The position numbers and the translations under genes were made by a program. From the NCBI GenBank assembly GCA_002348825.1, contig DEBN01000170.1, positions 1 through 6,099 of the forward strand: a stretch of DNA of 6,099 nt. The letters are read 5' to 3'. This DNA comes from Gammaproteobacteria bacterium UBA2955. GTDB lineage: Bacteria > Pseudomonadota > Gammaproteobacteria > Pseudomonadales > Azotimanducaceae. Shown piece by piece: positions 1 through 5,695 of this stretch. The notes under the pieces were generated by a model that saw nothing but the letters and a program-made list of their open reading frames with translations, made no database searches and was not told the DNA's origin. Position 1 is the stretch's first letter; the number at the start of each line of letters is the position of its first letter.

Positions 1-46
1 TAGCGATTTCTTTACCTTTGTCTATTAACAATTTCGCCCGGTGCAT
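1..46 (-). CDS. Possible 5' end of a further minus-strand gene (partial)
   Basis: After the TAG stop of the DUF3108 gene (53-55), the minus strand has an ATG at 44-46 only two codons downstream. From it 15 codons stay open to the window edge, reading MHRAKLLIDKGKEIA. The peptide is lysine-rich and looks like a plausible cytoplasmic N-terminus, but it is far too short to assign a family. The sequence just upstream (GAGCGGG) is at best a weak ribosome binding site. Position and strand would make it the third gene of the leftward unit. It may equally be a chance open stretch. Confidence 0.25.
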   Translation of the reverse strand, partial: MHRAKLLIDKGKEIA

Positions 47-52
47 CCCGCT

Positions 53-925
53 CTAGGTCGGACACGGACCCGTCAAACGGCCCAAAATCATCCCTAGCGG
101 AGAATGGAACCTTATTTCAGTGAGAACACCAGCGCCGCATTCGCCACCGAAGACAAAATCTATGCGCCGATCTCCGCGCCCGAACAGCCAGACCTGCCGC
201 ATCTTCGATGTCTCCATCGTCGCTCCCTCTTGGCCCGTATCTTCCGCAGATTGTGGCGGTGAGTGCCCAACTTCACGCATCGACTCGCCCAGCAGTACCG
301 AGCTGCACTGAGATAGTCGCGGTAAAGGTGGCTTCACTGAGCCATACACTTTTGGTGGGTGCGTGCCCGAGAGCAGAACCTGATAGCGCCTTTTGCCGTC
401 AAACACGGTAAATTCCCCAACACACAGCTCCGGGCGTTCAGCACTTTTCAACACCCTATCCACCAACGCCATGGGCGCCCAGGCCTGCCTTCCCCAGGGC
501 TCTTCGGGTACAAGATAGCTCTCCGCAGCACTGTCCTTAAACTCCAGCACGCGAGGTAACTCGCCCCGCTCAAAAACGATGCGGCGGATTTCTCTTACGC
601 CGCCGTCGGTACCCTCCAGCGTATAGGTCTCGTGCTTGCCTTGCCGCTCCAACAGTCCTCTACCGTCATAGTTTTTCACCCATCGCAGTGGCCCAGCGGT
701 TTTACCGATGATCTCAAGTCGCTCCTCACTGTCTGTAGTTGCAGCTATAAACTTGACCTGACCCAGCTTCAAAAAATTCCACCGCAGGTCCATGTGCCAA
801 ATATGCTCTGCCGCGGCTCCCGCAACCGCCGCCAACATCAATCCTGCGCCCAGCAGAGAACGTAAAATCCATTTAAATGAACCCCTCGGGCGAATCAAAA
901 AACGCGCCTGAACTCGCGATAGCAT
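53..925 (-). CDS. DUF3108-family exported protein
   Basis: This is a predicted 290-residue exported protein. The N-terminus is a typical signal peptide: basic residues (R5, R9, R12, R14, K19, R22), a hydrophobic core at about 24-36, and an AAA cleavage motif at 37-39 before E40. The mature part resembles the DUF3108 family of Gram-negative periplasmic proteins: a Leu-Gly-Gln beta-strand motif near 54-56, the segment at about 152-186 with C168 and FDGKRRYQV (175-183), and a C-terminal stretch ending PLGMILGRLTG. No enzymatic function is known for the family. A polar low-complexity insert at about 219-243 interrupts the C-terminal half. The ATG at 925 is chosen. A TTG at 934 would add three residues, and neither has a clear ribosome binding site. 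The start lies 16 nt after the stop of the ThDP enzyme gene, so translational coupling and one transcript are likely. Family assignment is fairly sure, function unknown. Confidence 0.75.
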   Translation of the reverse strand: MLSRVQARFLIRPRGSFKWILRSLLGAGLMLAAVAGAAAEHIWHMDLRWNFLKLGQVKFIAATTDSEERLEIIGKTAGPLRWVKNYDGRGLLERQGKHETYTLEGTDGGVREIRRIVFERGELPRVLEFKDSAAESYLVPEEPWGRQAWAPMALVDRVLKSAERPELCVGEFTVFDGKRRYQVLLSGTHPPKVYGSVKPPLPRLSQCSSVLLGESMREVGHSPPQSAEDTGQEGATMETSKMRQVWLFGRGDRRIDFVFGGECGAGVLTEIRFHSPLGMILGRLTGPCPT

Positions 926-941
926 GGGTAACAAGCAGTAT

Positions 942-2519
942 TCAGACCAACGCCTCTATAAGCGATGGGCCTGGGGTATTCAGCGAGCGCTGCAACGCCG
1001 CGTTGAATGACTCGGCAGAGTCGGCCTGCCATGCGTTCATTCCCATACCTTTGGCGAGAGAGACCCAGTCCAAGTCGGGTCGCGTAAGATCCAACATACT
1101 CATCGCTTTTGGACCAGGGTTGTGTGCACCGACCCGAGCAAACTCGATTTGCAAGATGGCGTATTTACGGTTGGCAAGGATAATGGTGGTGATGTCTAGA
1201 CTTTCTCTGACCTGAGTCCATAACGCCTGCACCGTGTACATTGCACTGCCGTCGGCTTGTAGATTGATAACACGGCGGTCGGGACAAGCTATCGCTGCAC
1301 CGGTAGCGGTGGGGAGTCCGTAACCGATTGACCCACCGGTCAACATCAGCCAGTCATGAGCAGGCGACGCCGCGGTAGCCATCGCAGAGCCCGCTCCGCA
1401 TGTTCCACCCTCGTCTACCACGATGGCATTTTCAGGGAAAAAGTGCGCCAGTGACTGACCCACGGTTATGGGGTTTAACTCACCCTTCGGCGCATCTGGC
1501 CGCGCTGGCTGCACCAGAAGTGGCGTCAGCGCCGACGCGCCAACGGCTTCGCAAAGCGCCTCCAGAGCGCCGTCAACGTCGCCATCGCGTTCAACCAAGC
1601 TATGAATTTGGCAATTCTCAGGTGTTAGCCAATTTGGCTTATCCGGATAAGCAAAGAAAGTAATCGGCGGCTGACTGCTGACCAAAATTAAATGCTCAAC
1701 GCCCTCCAGTACTTCGGCCGCCTGCTCACCAAAGTATGGGAGACGCAGGATCTCAGGTATACCTGCCCCGCGACGCATGCGCGAGATAAAAGTGTCACTG
1801 ATGATGCGTGCGCCGGTCTTCTGCGCGATTTTGTTCGCCAGCACCAATCGTTCCTCGGTCAAAACACCGTTCATCAGAATCGCCGCAGGCTTGCCCGAGT
1901 GCAGCGCTTTGGCCACGCTCTCCACGCCCGCGGTGTCTACCGGCTGAGCAGCGATCTTCGGCAATGGATCGGCTTGCGCTTCGGTTCTGTTCCATGCCGT
2001 ATCGGCGGGCAAAATGAGACTCGCCACCTGTCCCGGCGGGCCCATGGAGGCCTGCACAGCTTCTGCGCCGTCGCGAGCGACATCGTCCGCAGATTCGGAA
2101 ACCTTGAGCCAGCCACTCACCGGAGCTGCGATACCGGCGACATCAGAACTCAACGGTGCATCGTATTGACGATGAAAGGTGGCGTGATCACCGATCACAT
2201 TGACTACCGGTGTACGCGCCTTTTTGGCGTTGTGTAAGTTTGCTAGACCGTTGCCCAATCCCGGTCCCAGGTGCGTCAGTGTTGCTGCCGGCGTGCCGCG
2301 CATGCGCCCAAACCCATCCGCGGCACCGGTGACCACCCCTTCGAACAAGCCAAGCACACAGCGCATCTCTGGATTGCTGTCCAGCGCCGCAACAAAATGC
2401 ATCTCCGAGGTGCCTGGATTCGCGAAACAAACATCCACCCCAGCATCAACAAAGGTCTGCACCAGACTCTCTGCACCACTTCTGTCTTGTTTCGCCATGT
2501 CATCCTGCTGTTGTGTCAC
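942..2519 (-). CDS. ThDP-dependent enzyme, acetolactate synthase large-subunit-like (MdlC-like)
   Basis: This 525-residue protein has the full three-domain layout of ThDP-dependent 2-keto-acid lyases and decarboxylases. The N-terminal Pyr domain (about 14-175) contains FANPGTSEMHF (32-42) and the cofactor-activating glutamate E60 in FEGVVTGAADG. A central domain spans about 190-330. The C-terminal PP domain contains GGSIGYGLPTATGAA (395-409) and the metal/diphosphate motif ADGSAMYT...ANRKY (422-453), with ADG in place of the usual GDG. Such proteins are routinely named 'acetolactate synthase large subunit', but no regulatory small-subunit gene is adjacent. The sequence looks closer to the benzoylformate decarboxylase-like branch, so the substrate is unknown. 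The start is GTG at 2519, supported by GAGGAAG four bases upstream. An ATG eight codons in (at 2498) with AGGA before it is an alternative. The DUF3108 gene follows 16 nt downstream. Family is confident; true acetolactate synthase activity is doubtful. Confidence 0.88.
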   Translation of the reverse strand: MTQQQDDMAKQDRSGAESLVQTFVDAGVDVCFANPGTSEMHFVAALDSNPEMRCVLGLFEGVVTGAADGFGRMRGTPAATLTHLGPGLGNGLANLHNAKKARTPVVNVIGDHATFHRQYDAPLSSDVAGIAAPVSGWLKVSESADDVARDGAEAVQASMGPPGQVASLILPADTAWNRTEAQADPLPKIAAQPVDTAGVESVAKALHSGKPAAILMNGVLTEERLVLANKIAQKTGARIISDTFISRMRRGAGIPEILRLPYFGEQAAEVLEGVEHLILVSSQPPITFFAYPDKPNWLTPENCQIHSLVERDGDVDGALEALCEAVGASALTPLLVQPARPDAPKGELNPITVGQSLAHFFPENAIVVDEGGTCGAGSAMATAASPAHDWLMLTGGSIGYGLPTATGAAIACPDRRVINLQADGSAMYTVQALWTQVRESLDITTIILANRKYAILQIEFARVGAHNPGPKAMSMLDLTRPDLDWVSLAKGMGMNAWQADSAESFNAALQRSLNTPGPSLIEALV

Positions 2520-2613
2520 AGATCTTCCTCGATGCGTTTATGAAAGCGAGAAGATTACGGAGTTTAATCGCGCAAAACTAGCACCTAAGCATCGCGTTAG
2601 GCACTATTGCATT
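2520..2613. promoter_or_regulatory. Divergent intergenic spacer with a short inverted repeat
   Basis: This 94-bp spacer lies between the leftward ThDP enzyme gene and the rightward methyltransferase gene, so it should hold promoters for both. I see no convincing -35/-10 pair on either strand. An inverted repeat CCTAA-8 nt-TTAGG lies at 2584-2601, directly upstream of the methyltransferase start, and could be an operator. With 5-bp arms it could also be chance. Confidence 0.35.
2524..2530 (-). promoter_or_regulatory. Ribosome binding site deciding the GTG start of the ThDP enzyme
   Basis: Read on the minus strand, the bases are GAGGAAG, four nucleotides before the GTG at 2519-2517. This is a much better Shine-Dalgarno match and spacing than most in this window. 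It supports the unusual GTG start over the internal ATG at 2498. Confidence 0.6.
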
Positions 2614-3273
2614 ATGCCCACCCGCTTAGCACCCATCGAAGAACGACTGCACATGACGCTCCCCGAGGCGCGTATCGAGGCCACTCAGCTGCCGGGCGTA
2701 AAGGACCTGCAGCTGGCGCTCATTAATGCAGATTTTTCCACCGCACCGCTGGCGCCGTCGACGATGCGCGCTGTCATCGCCAACCCGGCCTACTGGGCGT
2801 TTTGCTGGGGCAGCGGCTTAGCGACGGCTATTTGGTTGCAGGCCGAACCGCAACTCGTCGCCGACAAGGTCATCGCTGACATTGGTTGCGGTTCTGGCAT
2901 CGTTGCAATCGCCGCAGCGCGGGCGGGTGCGCGCGAGGTGTTCGCCTGTGATATCGATGACAATGCACGACTGGCCACCAAAATTAACGCTGAGTTGAAC
3001 GGCTGCAGCGTCAACGTATGCAGTGACATCGATGAATTGCCCCACCATCTCGACCAGGTTTGGATGGCCGATGTGCTCTACGACCGCAGCAACCTACCCC
3101 TCATTCAACAGATAAAAAATCGAGCGGAAACCGTGATAATCAGCGACTCCAGAGTATCGGATCTCGAGGATGAAGACTTCGAAGTTGTACATCGAGCCGA
3201 GGCCCTAACATTCCCCAACCTCGGGGAATTCGACGAGTTCCGTCGCGTTCAGTTCTTTCGTTATCAGCGCTAG
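2614..3273 (+). CDS. Class I SAM-dependent methyltransferase, ETF-beta lysine methyltransferase-like
   Basis: This predicted 219-residue cytoplasmic protein has a Rossmann-fold SAM-binding domain: motif I ADIGCGSGIVAIAAA (88-102), an acidic residue ending beta-2 (D113 in ACDID), and a motif IV-like ADVLYDRSNLPL (152-163). Before motif I comes PAYWAFCWGSG (58-68), which resembles the YWAFxWxxG signature of the COG3897 group, relatives of eukaryotic ETF-beta lysine methyltransferase and distantly of ribosomal L11 methyltransferase. The expected target is a protein lysine, but the sequence does not prove this. The ATG at 2614 is chosen because it keeps the conserved N-terminal region. An ATG at 2653 is an alternative, and both have weak ribosome binding sites. 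The reading frame stays open upstream to 2200, but that part is antisense to the ThDP enzyme. The crotonase gene follows 89 bp later on the same strand. If the target is ETF-beta, both would bear on acyl-CoA oxidation. Confidence 0.8.
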   Translation: MPTRLAPIEERLHMTLPEARIEATQLPGVKDLQLALINADFSTAPLAPSTMRAVIANPAYWAFCWGSGLATAIWLQAEPQLVADKVIADIGCGSGIVAIAAARAGAREVFACDIDDNARLATKINAELNGCSVNVCSDIDELPHHLDQVWMADVLYDRSNLPLIQQIKNRAETVIISDSRVSDLEDEDFEVVHRAEALTFPNLGEFDEFRRVQFFRYQR

Positions 3274-3350
3274 CGGTGATTACATGCGCAACCTCACGCC
3301 AAAAGCTGGAACCCTGCGAGCAGAGGCGTTACCCTCTTTAGAAAAATTCG

Positions 3351-3357
3351 AGGGGAG
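3351..3357 (+). promoter_or_regulatory. Strong ribosome binding site of the crotonase gene
   Basis: AGGGGAG lies five bases before the ATG at 3363, a near-ideal Shine-Dalgarno sequence and spacing. It settles the start and suggests efficient translation. The 89-bp spacer before it holds no evident terminator, so read-through from the methyltransferase gene is possible. Confidence 0.65.
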
Positions 3358-3362
3358 AACTC

Positions 3363-4202
3363 ATGCAATATCGGGACATTATTTATCAAGTTGACGATCC
3401 TGTAGCGGTCATAAAATTCAATCGTCCAGAGGCATTGAACGCCTTTACCGGCAGAATGCTCGCGGAAATCCGACACGCGCTCGCAGCGGCTGAAACAGAC
3501 GAACACGTCGTCGGCATCGTGCTGACGGGAGAGGGGCGCGGATTTTGCCCAGGCATGGATATGAATGCCCTCGACGCTATCAGTGACGGCGAGACCGGCA
3601 GCAACGACGATCTAGCGGATCTAAAGGCACAGCCGGGAGACCCAGAGCTAGGTGACAATTTCCAAGTGACTTACAGCTACCTGATGTCAATAAGAAAACC
3701 AGTAATCGCGGCAATCAACGGCGCCTGCGCTGGCCTTGGACTGGCGATTGCCACCATGACCGATTTACGCATCGTTGAGAGGTCGGCCAAGTTCAGCACG
3801 GCATTCTCCCAGCGCGGTTTAATAGCCGAACACGGTATCAGTTGGACTTTGCCCAGACTTATCGGTTCTGGTAACGCCTTAGATCTGTTGTGGAGCGCAC
3901 GAAAATTTACTGGGGAAGAGGCTAACAAGATCGGCCTTGCCGAGAAACTCGTCGATGACGGCGATTCATTGGCGACAGCGATAGACTATGTGCGCAACCT
4001 TGCGGCGTCCTCCGCACCAAAGTCACTGCAAATTATGAAAGCGCAAGTCTACCGGCACATGAACATGCAGCTCGGTGAGGCCATGCGCGAGACCAACGAT
4101 TGGATGGCTGCAAGCCTGCAGCGGGATGACTTCAGAGAGGGAGTTCGCTCGTTTATCGAGAAACGACCCCCAAATTTCGAACGCGTCAAAGCGGCCGACT
4201 AA
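3363..4202 (+). CDS. Enoyl-CoA hydratase/isomerase (crotonase) family protein lacking both canonical glutamates
   Basis: This 279-residue protein has the crotonase fold. Visible hallmarks are FNRPEALNAF (19-28), the first oxyanion-hole/CoA segment GRGFCPGMDM (58-67), the second oxyanion-hole segment INGACAGLGLA (118-128), and a C-terminal helical region with EGVRSFIEKRPPNF (259-272). Aligned by eye with rat mitochondrial enoyl-CoA hydratase, the catalytic Glu144 position is A128 and the Glu164 position is F148. An acidic residue does occur nearby, E156 in RGLIAEHGISW (151-161), a motif seen in a distinct crotonase subgroup often annotated as enoyl-CoA hydratase. The protein may therefore be an isomerase, hydrolase or other acyl-CoA enzyme rather than a classical hydratase. 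There is an insert of about 20 polar residues around 75-97 between the first oxyanion segment and the helix before the second. The start is certain from the strong ribosome binding site. Fold confident, reaction uncertain. Confidence 0.88.
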   Translation: MQYRDIIYQVDDPVAVIKFNRPEALNAFTGRMLAEIRHALAAAETDEHVVGIVLTGEGRGFCPGMDMNALDAISDGETGSNDDLADLKAQPGDPELGDNFQVTYSYLMSIRKPVIAAINGACAGLGLAIATMTDLRIVERSAKFSTAFSQRGLIAEHGISWTLPRLIGSGNALDLLWSARKFTGEEANKIGLAEKLVDDGDSLATAIDYVRNLAASSAPKSLQIMKAQVYRHMNMQLGEAMRETNDWMAASLQRDDFREGVRSFIEKRPPNFERVKAAD

Positions 4203-4212
4203 CGGCGTTTTT
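4194..4212 (+). terminator. Weak possible intrinsic terminator at the end of the crotonase gene
   Basis: GCCG-ACTAA-CGGC forms a 4-bp stem overlapping the TAA stop. It is followed by one G and five T. The T run and GC-rich arms fit an intrinsic terminator, but the stem is short, so it may be ineffective or fortuitous. Confidence 0.25.
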
Positions 4213-4443
4213 ACTCGGGTAAAGCCAGCATGCGCGAGCTGATCCCCACCGGTATACATTAAAACGGTAGTCGGATCGTAGACGGTCTGTAACGGTTGCC
4301 TGGGTGACGCGCACCGCTAATAGCGGCCACGTTATTCGAAGCTGCTCGGATACAGCGGTATTTGAGCGCGCCCGACGACCGGAAATCGTCCGCACCAGAG
4401 AGCAACTCGGGGCCTTGCAGCAGCAGCGCTCTATGCAATACGG

Positions 4444-4485
4444 AGTAGGGCCTACAGCCGCGCAATGACGGCTGTTTGCCCTGCT
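4444..4485. repeat. Strong imperfect inverted repeat (15 base pairs)
   Basis: The outer arms AGTAGGGC (4444-4451) and GCCCTGCT (4478-4485) give eight pairs including one G-T. After a symmetric 2x2 mismatch, the inner arms ACAGCCG (4454-4460) and CGGCTGT (4469-4475) give seven perfect pairs around an 8-nt loop. No T run follows on either strand, so it does not look like an intrinsic terminator. It is a candidate structured-RNA element or a protein-binding palindrome. The strand of any transcript is not known. Confidence 0.6.
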
Positions 4486-4668
4486 GAAGTATGGTCGATC
4501 TTTGCTTTAGCTGCCGACAGCCGACGGCGGTTGTCGAAAACGCTAGGCTCGACACATGGCAGCAAGCCCGACAGCCAGCCGCCAACTTGACCCGCCAAAC
4601 CTCTGTCCCACCCCATCCTCTGGCCCGCGAGATGGCGCAAGGTCGGATTTGGCCCACAGTTACTTGAT

Positions 4669-4687
4669 CTCTAACCAACTCTAACCA
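4669..4687. repeat. Two tandem copies of CTCTAACCA at 10-bp spacing
   Basis: CTCTAACCA occurs at 4669-4677 and again at 4679-4687, so the copies sit one helical turn apart on the same face of DNA. They lie about 90 bp before the first bactofilin start and just upstream of the promoter-like sequence. That fits a regulator-binding site, but there are only two copies. Confidence 0.35.
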
Positions 4688-4721
4688 CTTCTTCGCGCGC
4701 GCGAATTGAGACCGCACAAAC

Positions 4722-4752
4722 TTGGCAAACATTCGTCAACTTCTAGTAAACT
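4722..4752 (+). promoter_or_regulatory. Weak candidate promoter of the bactofilin cluster
   Basis: TTGGCA at 4722-4727 resembles a sigma70 -35 box. About 16-19 bp downstream, TAGTAA/TAAACT (4744-4752) gives a partial -10 match. A start site near 4758-4762 would leave a leader of about 20 nt before the ATG at 4780. The -10 match is poor, so this is only a candidate. Confidence 0.25.
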
Positions 4753-4779
4753 TTGACCGTTAGCATTAGAAACACGCGT

Positions 4780-5181
4780 ATGCAGTCTAAAATGAAACCT
4801 ACGATATCCACGAGCCTAGTCGCTCACGGAACCTCTTTAAGCGGAGATCTCGTGTTCAACAAAGAGCTTGTCATCGCTGGCTCGGTGAATGGCTCTATAA
4901 GTTGTAACGGCGACGACAAGTGCATTGTAAAAATTCTCGACGGCGGCGAACTGGTTGGGGAGATTAATGCGCCTATCGTGGAGATCTTTGGCCACGTGGA
5001 AGCGACCGTGATCGGTACTGTCAGTGTCTCTATTGGCCCGACGGCTAAAGTTACTGGTGTATTGCGCTTTAATCAGTTACAGGTCAGTCCCGGCGCGCTG
5101 ATTACTGGTGAGCTAGTACCGATCGGCGACACCGCGGAAAAACAAGTCCACGAACTGAAACAGTTTCAAAAACGCGGCTAG
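4780..5181 (+). CDS. Bactofilin family protein (first of two)
   Basis: This 133-residue protein is almost wholly a bactofilin (DUF583/CcmA-type) domain, the right-handed beta-helix that polymerises without nucleotide into membrane-associated scaffold filaments. Regular turns carrying conserved glycines run from about 17 to 116: SLSGDLVF, LVIAGSVNGSI, GGELVGEI, GHVEATV, AKVTGVLRF, GALITGEL. The length fits minimal bactofilins. Flanking tails are short: an N-terminal stretch MQSKMKPTIS, which could act as the short membrane-targeting peptide known in some bactofilins, and a basic C-terminal tail rich in K, R and H (about 121-133). The ATG at 4780 is chosen. The ATG at 4792 (129 residues) or an upstream TTG at 4753 cannot be excluded because none has a good ribosome binding site. 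A second, divergent bactofilin follows 56 bp later, then a ParA-like ATPase. No adjacent M23 peptidase gene, a frequent bactofilin neighbour, is visible. Confidence 0.85.
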   Translation: MQSKMKPTISTSLVAHGTSLSGDLVFNKELVIAGSVNGSISCNGDDKCIVKILDGGELVGEINAPIVEIFGHVEATVIGTVSVSIGPTAKVTGVLRFNQLQVSPGALITGELVPIGDTAEKQVHELKQFQKRG

Positions 5182-5226
5182 TAAACTATACAAACGAACT
5201 CACAAGACAAACCAAATCATAGTTAT

Positions 5227-5230
5227 AGGA
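5227..5230 (+). promoter_or_regulatory. Ribosome binding site of the second bactofilin
   Basis: AGGA lies seven bases before the ATG at 5238, a modest but well-spaced Shine-Dalgarno sequence that supports this start. The 56-bp spacer before the gene is AT-rich and has no terminator-like hairpin, consistent with co-transcription with the first bactofilin. Confidence 0.45.
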
Positions 5231-5237
5231 CAGACTC

Positions 5238-5663
5238 ATGAATGATTCAGATTCAGATTACGAATTCTATGTTGGCACCGCGACGCATCTGGAAGGCGCT
5301 TCGTTGGCTATCGACGGTACCGCCCGCATCGACGGAAAAATCGTTGGCAAAGTCGCCGTCAAACATCTCATTGTTGGCCCAGGCGGTGTAGTCCAAGGCG
5401 ATATTTCCGGCGAGACTGCCAAAGTCGAGGGCACTGTAGAAGACAGCTTGACATTAACCGGCAAACTCACCGTATGTTCTTCGGGACGAATTCGCGGCAA
5501 AATTCAATATGGGTCGTTAGAGACCATGGAAGGGGCCAAGCTTGTGGGAGAGATTTCCACCGACTGGGGCAGCAGTTCGAGTGAGCCGCTCGTATCAGAT
5601 CGGCTGGAAGCTTTCACCTCAGCCGTTAACTCAGACGATGCTGAAGTGAGTGACGACGATTAG
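5238..5663 (+). CDS. Bactofilin family protein (second of two)
   Basis: This 141-residue protein has a central bactofilin beta-helix at about 11-108, shown by evenly spaced glycine/hydrophobic turns: HLEGASLAIDG, ARIDGKIVGKV, LIVGPGGVVQGDI, AKVEGTVEDSL, GRIRGKIQYG, AKLVGEI. It is clearly a paralogue of the preceding gene but not a recent copy, since the residues outside the glycine framework differ. Both ends are acidic: MNDSDSDYE at the N-terminus and a disordered Ser/Asp/Glu tail (about 111-141) ending SDDAEVSDDD. The first bactofilin has a basic tail, so the pair might co-assemble or bind different partners; that is inference. There is no hydrophobic N-terminal membrane peptide. The ParA-like gene begins 32 nt after the stop, so the two are probably on one transcript. 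Confidence 0.85.
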   Translation: MNDSDSDYEFYVGTATHLEGASLAIDGTARIDGKIVGKVAVKHLIVGPGGVVQGDISGETAKVEGTVEDSLTLTGKLTVCSSGRIRGKIQYGSLETMEGAKLVGEISTDWGSSSSEPLVSDRLEAFTSAVNSDDAEVSDDD

Positions 5664-5680
5664 TTTTAAAGTCGCAATTA

Positions 5681-5687
5681 AAGGTGG
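5681..5687 (+). promoter_or_regulatory. Ribosome binding site supporting a TTG start of the ParA-like gene
   Basis: AAGGTGG lies eight bases before the TTG at 5696. No ATG is available in this frame before the Walker A motif, so this site decides the start. A GTG at 5684 overlaps the site itself and is less likely. Confidence 0.5.
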
Positions 5688-5695
5688 CGTCTCCA

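Larger units (their letters stand above)
4203..4752. other. 550-bp intergenic region rich in inverted repeats, no convincing gene
   Basis: No recognisable protein is encoded on either strand. A 157-codon open frame on the minus strand (4259-4732) and a shorter plus-strand frame (4366-4590) give Arg/Cys/Ser-rich products without domain features or good ribosome binding sites. I do not recognise RNase P RNA, tmRNA, 6S RNA, SRP RNA or a tRNA here. The region does contain several hairpin-capable sequences: 4314-4326 (CCGCT/AGCGG), 4374-4390 (GACGA/TCGTC), 4444-4485 (strong) and 4532-4554 (TGTCGA/TCGACA). It also has a repeated CCGACAGCC (4514-4522, 4568-4576) and an alternating CG tract (4694-4703). 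It could be a long 5' leader, a structured RNA gene or a protein-binding region upstream of the bactofilin cluster. Confidence 0.5.

Noticed and set aside
1692..2237. 181-codon plus-strand open frame opposite the ThDP enzyme
   Set aside because: It is a shadow of the well-conserved minus-strand gene and shows no recognisable protein features.
2595..2602. GTTAGGC resembling the R' core of an integron attC site
   Set aside because: No matching RYYYAAC core with paired L boxes lies at attC distance. The context is a simple divergent promoter spacer with no cassette structure or integrase.
2200..2613. In-frame upstream extension of the methyltransferase reading frame
   Set aside because: It is antisense to the conserved ThDP enzyme gene, has no domain resemblance, and the methyltransferase aligns with its family from the ATG at 2614.
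4444..4485. Strong hairpin as an intrinsic terminator
   Set aside because: Neither side is followed by a T run, and it lies about 240 bp after the crotonase stop.
4366..4590. Plus-strand open frame with an ATG at 4465 (about 41 residues)
   Set aside because: There is no Shine-Dalgarno sequence, the composition is low-complexity, and the ATG sits in the loop of the strong hairpin.
4259..4732. 157-codon minus-strand open frame in the intergenic gap
   Set aside because: The product is Arg/Cys/Ser-rich without domain, signal or repeat features. It overlaps the hairpins and the promoter-like region, and there is no good ribosome binding site.
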